DNA of 64,000 nucleotides. Origin: Myxococcota bacterium. GTDB taxonomy: Bacteria > Myxococcota_A > Bradymonadia > UBA7976 > UBA1532. Below are positions 37,715 through 44,406 of the stretch, piece after piece. How positions within the stretch are numbered: position 1 is the stretch's first letter; every line of letters starts with the position of its first letter. Location of the stretch: NCBI GenBank assembly GCA_963169045.1, contig CAUJDF010000103.1:62001-126000 (forward strand), in the 5' to 3' direction. The notes under the pieces were generated by a model, which was not told the origin of the DNA, searched no databases, and saw nothing but the letters and a program-made list of their open reading frames with translations. Made by a program: the position numbers and the translations under genes.

Positions 37715-39016
37715 ATGCCAGAGCGAATGATCGATATCGACGACAACCGCTCGCCGTGGGTGGCTGACCTGCCGCCGTACGCGCCGCGGCCCGCGCTGGC
37801 CGGCGAGACGCGCGCCGACGTGGCGATCATCGGCGGCGGCTTCACCGGCGTGTCGACGGCGCTGCACCTCTCGCGGCGGTTCCCGGAGCGGCGCGTGGTG
37901 CTGCTCGAGGCGCGGCAGCTCGCCAACGGCGCCAGCGGGCGCAACGGCGGGCACGTCCTCAACTTCTTCAACGGGGCGGAGCCTTCCGACCCCGCGCGCA
38001 TGCGCCGGCTCTACGAGGTGACGAACGGGGCGATCGACGACATCGCGGCATTGGCCGGCGCCGACTTCGCGCGCGAGGGCAGCCTCGAGGTCTACACGTC
38101 GGCGCAGGGGGCGGAGGCGGCGCACGCGCGGGCGGAGCGGCACGCGGCGGCGGGCGTGCCGCTGCGCTACCTCTCGGGCGGGGAGCTCGCGTCGCGCCTG
38201 AACCTCTCGGGGGCGGTCGGCGGCGTGCTCGACCCCGGCGCGGGGCGCATGAACGGCGCGGCGTTCCTGCGCGGGCTGCGGCCCGTCCTGCTCGAGCGCG
38301 GGGTCGACGTGTACGAGAACACGCCGGTGCTCGCCGTGCGCGAGGGGCGGGTGATCGAGCTCGACACGCCGGGCGGCACGGTGAAGGCCGACGCGATCGT
38401 GCTGGCGACGAACGCGTACACGCCGCGGCTCGGCTACTTCCGCGGGCGCGTGCTGCCGCTGCACTGCCACATGATCGGGACCGAGAAGCGCGACGCGGCG
38501 ACCTGGGCCGCGCTCGGCTGGGGGCGCGTCTCGTCCTTCAGCGACGACAGCGACCGCATCGCGTTCGGGGCGCTGACCGAGACGGGGCGGCTCGTGTTCG
38601 GCGGCGGCTGCAACGCCGCCTACGCATATCGCTTCGGCGGGCGCGCCGCGTGGCCCCCCGAGAGGACGCGCGGCCACGACGCCGTCCACGGTCGCCTGCG
38701 CCGCTACCTGCCCGGCGTGGCCGACATGCCGATCGAGCATCGCTGGACGGGCGCCGTCGCCCTCACGCTCGACCGCCAGCCGACGATCGGCGTCCGCGGC
38801 AACGTGTACTACGCGCTCGGCTACAGCGGGCACGGCGTGACGCTGGCGAACCTCGCCGGGCGCGTGCTCGCCGATCTGTACGCCGGCGAGGGCGAAGCCT
38901 GGCGCGACCTGCCCTGTTTCGAACGGCGGCCGCCGTACATGCCCCCCGAGCCGTTCACGTGGCTCGGCTACACGTTCTGGACGACGGTGACGGGGCGCTC
39001 GCCGCGCAAGCGCTGA
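37715..39016 (+). CDS. FAD-dependent amine/amino-acid oxidoreductase (DAO family)
   Basis: The 433-aa protein starts at ATG 37715; a second in-frame ATG at 37727 is possible. The FAD site ADVAIIGGGFTGVSTA has the GxGxxG pattern (GGGFTG) and is followed by LLEARQLANGASGRNGGH, typical of DAO-family enzymes such as gamma-glutamylputrescine oxidase. A conserved C-terminal motif YYALGYSGHGVTLANLAGR closes the FAD site. Likely reaction: oxidation of a C-N bond of an amine or amino acid with FAD. The nearby aminotransferases and spermidine-synthase-like gene make an amine substrate plausible but do not identify it. Confidence 0.9.
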   Translation: MPERMIDIDDNRSPWVADLPPYAPRPALAGETRADVAIIGGGFTGVSTALHLSRRFPERRVVLLEARQLANGASGRNGGHVLNFFNGAEPSDPARMRRLYEVTNGAIDDIAALAGADFAREGSLEVYTSAQGAEAAHARAERHAAAGVPLRYLSGGELASRLNLSGAVGGVLDPGAGRMNGAAFLRGLRPVLLERGVDVYENTPVLAVREGRVIELDTPGGTVKADAIVLATNAYTPRLGYFRGRVLPLHCHMIGTEKRDAATWAALGWGRVSSFSDDSDRIAFGALTETGRLVFGGGCNAAYAYRFGGRAAWPPERTRGHDAVHGRLRRYLPGVADMPIEHRWTGAVALTLDRQPTIGVRGNVYYALGYSGHGVTLANLAGRVLADLYAGEGEAWRDLPCFERRPPYMPPEPFTWLGYTFWTTVTGRSPRKR

Positions 39017-39041
39017 CCCGCCCCCGGCGACGCGTCGTGTA

Positions 39042-39054
39042 CACTGTCTCGCGC
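39042..39054 (+). promoter_or_regulatory. 13-bp motif shared with the 28211 region
   Basis: CACTGTCTCGCGC lies 8 bp before the cyclase ATG and is identical to 28211-28223. The overlapping TACACT at 39040-39045 could be a -10 box. If so, the motif spans the transcription start; if not, it may be an operator. Confidence 0.3.
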
Positions 39055-39062
39055 CCGAGACC

Positions 39063-42000
39063 ATGACCCATCCCCTCCCCGCCATCGCCGCCTTCCTGCC
39101 CGCCGGTGTCCTGCACGCGATGGCCGGGTCGCCGGCGCGCCTGCCGCTCACCATGACCCACGAAGGGGCGGTGCTCCTGGCCGATCTCGCCGGCTTCACG
39201 CCGCTGGCCGAGGCCCTGGCCCAACGCGGCGCCCGCGGGGCCGAAGAGCTGACCACCCTGCTCAATGGGGTGCTCGGGGCGTTGATCGCGCGCATCGAGG
39301 CCGATGGAGGAGAGGTGGTCAAGTTCGCGGGCGACGCGTTGCTCGCGACGTGGACCGGCGAGGACCCCGTCGCGGGCGCCCGGAGGGCCACGGCCTGCGG
39401 GCTGGCGCTGCACGCGGTGACCACCGAGGCGGCGGCGGCCTGCGGGGTCGACCTGCAGCTCACCGTCGGCATCGGCGCCGGTTCGTTCCAGGTCATGCTC
39501 CTGGCCGGCTCGCGGCAGCGCTGGGAGCACCTCCCGCTGGGCCCGCCGCTGGCCCAGGTCGCGCGGGCGGGCCACCTGGCGGGGCGTGGCGAGACGGTGC
39601 TCTCCTCCGAAGCCGCCGCGCTGCTCGGCGCGGATCTGTCGGGCGAGGCCCGGCCGGGAGGCGACGTGGCGGCGCTCGCGCTGCGCGGCCCGGTCCCCCC
39701 GCCCGCCGCGCGCCCGCCCACGGCGCTCGCGGGTGCCGATCGGCTGCTCCCCTTCCTGCCGCCCGCCGTGCGCGGTCGACTGGACGCGGGCGCGGCGTGG
39801 ATCAGCGAGCTGCGACGCGTGAGCGTCCTCTTCGTGCGGCTGGACCTGGGCGAGGGAGAGGACCTCGGCCGACTGGAGGGCGCCTTCGCGACGCTCTGCG
39901 CGGTCATGGACAGGGCCGGGGGCGCCGTCGACAAGCTGACGATGGACGAGAAAGGCGTGCTCTGCCTCGCGGCGATGGGCCTGCCGCCGCGCTCGCACGC
40001 CGACGACCCCTCCCGGGCGCTGAGGGCCGCCATCGAGCTCGAAGGCGACCTGCGCGCCCAGGGATGGCGGGTCGGCATCGGCGTCGCCACGGGGCGGGTC
40101 TTCTGCGGCGTCGTCGGCAGCGAACGACGGCGCGAATACACGGTCATCGGCGACACCGTGAACCTCGCGGCCCGCCTGATGCAGCACGCCGGCGAGGGCG
40201 TGCTCTGCGACGAGGCGACGGCGGCGGCGACCCGGGCGGAGGTCGGCTTCCTGCCGCCCCGGATGCTCCGCCTGAAGGGCAAGGCCGCCGAGGTGCCCGC
40301 GTTCGTGCCGACCGGGCCGGGCGCGCCGCCGATCCGGGGCGACGACCCGCTGCGAGGCGCGGAGCTGACCCTCCTCCGCGGGGCCCTCGACGCCCTGCGG
40401 GCCGGTCGCGGGGGCGTGATCTTCATCGAGGGCGAGGCGGGGCAGGGCAAGTCGGTGTTGCTGGGCCGGCTGCTCGGCGAGGCGCGCGCCGCGGGGGTCA
40501 CCGTCCTGTCGGGCGGCGCCGAGGCCCTCGACCGGGAGGTGCCCTACCTTGCGTGGCGGCCGGTGGTCACCGGCCTGCTCGGCCTCGAGGCGGCGAGCGA
40601 GGCCGATACGCGCGTCGACCGCCTGAACGCCCGCCTGTCGGCCGACCCGTGGGCCCGGGAGCGGCTTCCCCTCCTGGCCGAGGTCCTCGGCCTCTCCCTG
40701 CCCGACAACGACCTCACCGCCGAGATGAGCGGCGAGGTGCGGGCCTTCAACACGCAAGACCTGCTCGTCCACCTGCTCGGCGCCGCGACCCGCGGCCCCA
40801 CGGCACGCCCGCTGCTCATCGCCCTCGACGACGCCCACTGGCTGGACTCGGCCAGCCTCGGTCTGTTGCGCGAGCTGGCCCGGCAGCTCCCCGGGGTCCT
40901 GATCCTCCTCGCCGGGCGCCCGAGCGAAGAGGGCCGGGCGCCCGCCGTTCTCGAGGGCGCGCGCCGCATCACGCTCGGGGCGCTCGGCCCCGAGGACACC
41001 GCAGACCTGCTCGCCCGCCTGCTCGGTGCGGTGCCCGAGGCCCGCCTGGGCGAGGCGATCCACCAACGTGCCGGCGGCAACCCCTTCTTCACCGCCGAGC
41101 TGGCCCGCACGCTCCGCGAGGACCGCCGCATCGCCGTCGTGGACGGCCAGGCGCGGCTGATCGAGGGCGACGAGCTGCGGCTCCCCGACAGCGTGCAGGC
41201 CGCGATCCTCGCGCGCATCGACCGGCTCGAACCGGTCGGGCAGCTCATGATCAAGGTGGCCAGCGTCATCGGGCGCACCTTCCCTTGGCCGCTCCTGTAC
41301 CAGGTCCACCCCGTCCCCGAGCACAAGCCCCAGCTCCGTGCGCACTGCCAGGAGCTCGTCCGGGCCGAGCTGACCGAGCCCGAGGCCGCCGAGGGGGACG
41401 ACGCCTGGCGCTATCGGCACGAGACGACCCGTGAGGTGGCCTACGAGCTGTTGCTGTTCGCGCAGCGACGACAGCTTCACGAGGCGGTGGCCGAGGCGAT
41501 CGAAGCAGCGGACGGTTCCGCCCGGCCCCTGGCGAGGCTCGCCGCGCACTGGGAGCAGGCGGAGCGCCCCGATCGCGCCCTCCCCTGGCTCTTGGCCGCC
41601 GGCGACCAGGCGCTGCGCGAGGGTGCCTACGCGGAGGCGGTCCGGGCCTTCCAACGGATCGAGGCGATCGCGCCGCACGACGGTCTCCCCGCCGATCGAC
41701 GGGCCCACTACGCCCTGCAGTACGGCGAGGCCCTGCTCGGGGCCGGGCGCCTCGCCGAGAGCCGCCAGGCCCTGGAGCGCGCGGTCGGCCTGCTCGGCTT
41801 CCCGGTCCCGCGGGGGCGGCTGGCGACGGCGATCGATCTGGGCGGCGGACTGCTGCGTCAGCTCCGCCTCCGGCTGTTCCCGAAGGCCGGCGCGGCCCTG
41901 TCCCCTGCCGACGACGAGCGCCACCGCAAGGCCGCGCGCGCGAGCCTGCGCATCGTCGAGACCTGCTTCTTCCTCGCCACCCCGGTGGAGACCCTGCACG

Positions 42001-43037
42001 CGGCCCTGCGCGCCCTGAACATCGCGGAGCGGGTGGGCCCGTCCCCCGAGCTGGCCCGCGCCCAGGTGCTCTTCGGCTGGATCCTCTCCATGGTCCCGCT
42101 CTTCCGGGCGGCCGATCACTACCTCGCCCTGGCCAACGCCCTGGCCGACCGGCCCGAGGCCCTGCAAGCCCGCCAGCCCGTCCGGTTCTTCACCGGCTTC
42201 ACCCGGACGGCGACGGGGCGCTTCGCCGAAGCCTCCGCAGCGCTCGGCGAGGCCATCGAACTGGCGCATGCCATGGGTGACAAGCGCCGCTGGATCGAGG
42301 CGGTCTGCGGCATCTGTTCGCCGCTGCACTACCAGGGCCATTACGAGGAGCGGATCCAGCTCGGCAAGGGCGTCCTGTACACGGCGGCCCGCCGCCACGG
42401 GGACCGCCAGGCCGAGGCGTGGGGCATCCTCGACCAGCTCGAGAGTCTGTTGCCGCTGGCCGACGAGGCGCGCATCCGGCCGCTGCTCGACGAGCTGCGG
42501 CCGTACCTCGGCCAGCCGATCGGGCGGTCCGAGCAGGTCTGGGGCCATGGCGTGATGGCGCTGGGCCTTTTCATCTGCGGAGAGCCGGCGGCGGCCCGGG
42601 AGCAGGCGATCCTGACGAACCGCGCCGCCGAGGCCATCGATCCGGTCGCGGTGTATGTGTTCGAAGGCCACGCCTCGGCCTGCGAGGTGCTGCTCGAGCT
42701 GCGCCGCCGTCACCCGGCCGACGAAGCGCTGGCGCGGGAGCTGCGGGCGGCCGTTCGCCAGCTCGGCCGGTATGCCCGGGTGTTCCCCTTCGCGCGGGCG
42801 CGGTGGTGGTGCTGCCGGGCCCGGGCCCATCCCCGTCCTCGGGCGCTCGCCGACGTGCGGCGCGCGGTGGACGAAGCGCGACGCCTGGGGATGCCCCTCG
42901 AGGAGGGGATCGCCCGGCTGACGCTGGCGGAGCTGGGCGGCGACGCGGAGGCCCGGGCCGCCGCGCGCGCCCTCTTCCAGTCCATCGGGGCCAAGGCCTG
43001 GGCCGCGCGGGCCGACCGGGAGGTCTCCAACCCCTGA
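39063..43037 (+). CDS. Soluble adenylyl cyclase-like protein: two class III cyclase domains, STAND-type ATPase, TPR
   Basis: The 1324-aa protein has the layout of animal soluble adenylyl cyclase (ADCY10). The first cyclase domain (residues about 30-220) has both metal Asp residues, D41 in LADLAGFT and D91 in KFAGDALLATW, at nearly the spacing seen in the human enzyme. The second (about 255-425) is the non-metal half, with VSVLFVRLDL and the block GVATGRVFCGVVGSERRREY then TVIGDTVNLAARLM, very close to the mammalian C2 domain. A Walker A GEAGQGKS (457-464) and DDAHWLD Walker B follow, then about 600 residues of TPR-like helices. Predicted product cAMP, possibly bicarbonate-responsive. Arg and Ala codon choice (more CGG, GCC) looks somewhat different from neighbours. 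Confidence 0.9.
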   Translation: MTHPLPAIAAFLPAGVLHAMAGSPARLPLTMTHEGAVLLADLAGFTPLAEALAQRGARGAEELTTLLNGVLGALIARIEADGGEVVKFAGDALLATWTGEDPVAGARRATACGLALHAVTTEAAAACGVDLQLTVGIGAGSFQVMLLAGSRQRWEHLPLGPPLAQVARAGHLAGRGETVLSSEAAALLGADLSGEARPGGDVAALALRGPVPPPAARPPTALAGADRLLPFLPPAVRGRLDAGAAWISELRRVSVLFVRLDLGEGEDLGRLEGAFATLCAVMDRAGGAVDKLTMDEKGVLCLAAMGLPPRSHADDPSRALRAAIELEGDLRAQGWRVGIGVATGRVFCGVVGSERRREYTVIGDTVNLAARLMQHAGEGVLCDEATAAATRAEVGFLPPRMLRLKGKAAEVPAFVPTGPGAPPIRGDDPLRGAELTLLRGALDALRAGRGGVIFIEGEAGQGKSVLLGRLLGEARAAGVTVLSGGAEALDREVPYLAWRPVVTGLLGLEAASEADTRVDRLNARLSADPWARERLPLLAEVLGLSLPDNDLTAEMSGEVRAFNTQDLLVHLLGAATRGPTARPLLIALDDAHWLDSASLGLLRELARQLPGVLILLAGRPSEEGRAPAVLEGARRITLGALGPEDTADLLARLLGAVPEARLGEAIHQRAGGNPFFTAELARTLREDRRIAVVDGQARLIEGDELRLPDSVQAAILARIDRLEPVGQLMIKVASVIGRTFPWPLLYQVHPVPEHKPQLRAHCQELVRAELTEPEAAEGDDAWRYRHETTREVAYELLLFAQRRQLHEAVAEAIEAADGSARPLARLAAHWEQAERPDRALPWLLAAGDQALREGAYAEAVRAFQRIEAIAPHDGLPADRRAHYALQYGEALLGAGRLAESRQALERAVGLLGFPVPRGRLATAIDLGGGLLRQLRLRLFPKAGAALSPADDERHRKAARASLRIVETCFFLATPVETLHAALRALNIAERVGPSPELARAQVLFGWILSMVPLFRAADHYLALANALADRPEALQARQPVRFFTGFTRTATGRFAEASAALGEAIELAHAMGDKRRWIEAVCGICSPLHYQGHYEERIQLGKGVLYTAARRHGDRQAEAWGILDQLESLLPLADEARIRPLLDELRPYLGQPIGRSEQVWGHGVMALGLFICGEPAAAREQAILTNRAAEAIDPVAVYVFEGHASACEVLLELRRRHPADEALARELRAAVRQLGRYARVFPFARARWWCCRARAHPRPRALADVRRAVDEARRLGMPLEEGIARLTLAELGGDAEARAAARALFQSIGAKAWAARADREVSNP

Positions 43038-43039
43038 CG

Positions 43040-43338
43040 TCGCGCCGCACCGGTCCGTCGGGCGCCGGCGTCGCCCGCGCGGGGAGGCCACGCCCCAGCT
43101 CGACCTGTCGCTCGCCACGGCCGAGGCGAGCTGTGCCCTGGTCGGCCGGGCCTCCGCCCAGGACGCGACGCGCCTCCTCGTGGAGGCGGGGCGCCCCGAC
43201 GCCTCGTCGCTGCTCGCCAATCGCACCGGCGCCGAGGGCATCGACGGCACGCCCATGCCGCCGCCGGCGGGCGGCCTGTCCGAGGACCGCCTCGAGGCCG
43301 TCCGCGCGTGGATCGCCGGCGGCGCGCCGTGCGACTGA
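43040..43338 (+). pseudogene. 3' remnant of a haem-region/cytochrome-like gene
   Basis: The 358-bp stretch between the cyclase and the next intact gene contains an open frame with no start codon. It reads TPQLDLSLATAEASCALVGR, later GIDGTPMPPPAGGLS, and ends in AWIAGGAPCD with TGA at 43336-43338. This is the normal C-terminus of secreted cytochrome-like proteins (order: a GLDL motif, a LxVPS-like strand, MPPP, then WI-x-GAP). The N-terminal part, including any CxxCH haem motif, is missing. The upstream break point lies a few bases after the cyclase stop, so arrival of the cyclase gene or a deletion probably destroyed it. The remainder to 43395 holds only the promoter of the next gene. Confidence 0.7.
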
Positions 43339-43359
43339 CCGCGCCGCGGTGTGCGGGCC

Positions 43360-43388
43360 TTGTCGCTGCCTCGCGCGCGTGTTACCGC
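43360..43388 (+). promoter_or_regulatory. Candidate leaderless promoter of the 43396 gene
   Basis: TTGTCG (43360-43365), 17 bp, TACCGC (43383-43388), then 7 nt to the ATG at 43396, with no Shine-Dalgarno sequence. The geometry equals that before 22006, 50447 and 60397. Confidence 0.4.
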
Positions 43389-43395
43389 TGCGAGC

Positions 43396-43797
43396 ATGTC
43401 CGAGTGGAACCCGACGCGACGCCAGGTCCTCGCGCTGGCCGGCGCGGCGCTCGCCGCGGCCGCGTGCCAGCCGACGGAAGACGAGGGCGTCGACCTCGGG
43501 GGCGAGCCGCCCGCGGAGCGCGTGGTCCCGCGCCGCGACGGCAGCCGCCCGGGAAACGTCGAGCGCCTCTACACGACCGGCCCCGACGGCGTCGCGTACC
43601 CGACGCGCTGGGTGCGCGGCGCCGGCGGCCGCGAGCTGGTGCTCGCGCTCGGCGAGGCGCCCGAGGTGCGCGTCGACAGCGTCTACGGCGACGGCGGCGC
43701 CTTCGCGCCCGACGCGGTCGACGAGGACGCGGTGCGCCGTCTGTTCGGCGACGAGGTTCTCGACGAGCTGCGGGCCGCGCTCGCCGTCTTCACCTGA
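43396..43797 (+). CDS. Small Tat-type lipoprotein, unknown function
   Basis: The 133-aa product begins MSEWNPTRRQVLALAG and has a twin-arginine motif followed by a hydrophobic run and lipobox (AAAAC), so it is probably exported folded and lipid-anchored. The mature part is short, acidic and strand-rich (GNVERLYTTGPDGVAYPTRW, then ELVLALGEAPEVRVDSV) with no recognised domain. It follows the cytochrome-like remnant and may once have formed a unit with it. Confidence 0.65.
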   Translation: MSEWNPTRRQVLALAGAALAAAACQPTEDEGVDLGGEPPAERVVPRRDGSRPGNVERLYTTGPDGVAYPTRWVRGAGGRELVLALGEAPEVRVDSVYGDGGAFAPDAVDEDAVRRLFGDEVLDELRAALAVFT

Positions 43798-43817
43798 TCC
43801 ATCGAGGGAGACGCCCC

Positions 43818-44300
43818 ATGGCGCTCAACGCCTATCTGAAGCTGCGCGCCCAGCGCTCCGGCGAGGTCCGCGGGTCGAGCACGCAGCGTGGTCGCGAGAA
43901 CCTCAACCCGGTGATCGCGATGTCGCACGAGATCGTCTCGCCGCGCGACGCGTCGTCGGGGCTGCCGACGGGCAAGCGCCAGCACCGCCCGCTCGTGATC
44001 ACCAAGGAGGTCGACCGTGCCTCGCCCATCCTCGCCAACATCCTCGTGAACAACGAGAACATCAGCGAGTGGGAGCTGAAGTTCTTCAAGCCGTCGGCGA
44101 ACCGCGGCGTCGAGACGCACTACTACAGCATCAAGCTCACCAACGCGTCGATCGCGTCCATTCGCACCGAGATGCTGAACAACGCGTACCCCGAGAACGC
44201 GTCGCACGCCGTGCGCGAGCACATCGCGTTCACGTACCAGCGCATCGAGTGGACGTTCCTCGACGGCGGCATCACCGCCATGGACGACTGGGAAGCCTGA
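43818..44300 (+). CDS. hcp: Hcp family type VI secretion tube protein (orphan)
   Basis: The 160-aa protein starts at ATG 43818 behind GAGGGAG. It is a full-length Hcp: the beta-rich core MSHEIVSPRDASSGLPTGKR, the conserved RPLVITKEVDRASPILA, HYYSIKLTNASIASI, and the C-terminal AFTYQRIEWTFLDGG...DDWEA are all in place. Hcp hexamers stack into the inner tube of the T6SS and carry or bind effectors. No sheath, baseplate, VgrG, ClpV or membrane-complex gene is in the window, so it must work with a T6SS encoded elsewhere, or act as an exported effector carrier. No effector domain is fused to it. Confidence 0.9.
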   Translation: MALNAYLKLRAQRSGEVRGSSTQRGRENLNPVIAMSHEIVSPRDASSGLPTGKRQHRPLVITKEVDRASPILANILVNNENISEWELKFFKPSANRGVETHYYSIKLTNASIASIRTEMLNNAYPENASHAVREHIAFTYQRIEWTFLDGGITAMDDWEA

Positions 44301-44406
44301 AGCCCATGGTCCATCGCGGCGGATCACCTGCGATTCTCCGCGTGGATGTTGATCCCCGCCGCGCCCTCGGATTCCATGGGGCCTTCCCGCACCGGAGCAG
44401 GTCCCG

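Noticed and set aside
33264-37730. Long plus-strand frame across the GSDH and GNAT-like genes
   Set aside because: It spans two real minus-strand genes and their intergenic gap, with no ribosome binding site or domain.
38955-43397. 1480-codon minus-strand frame opposite the cyclase
   Set aside because: The plus strand has clear cyclase, Walker and TPR motifs. The minus frame gives Arg/Gly/Ala-rich text with no motif.
43818-44300. Start of a type VI secretion cluster
   Set aside because: No sheath, baseplate, ATPase, VgrG or membrane-complex gene was found on either side.
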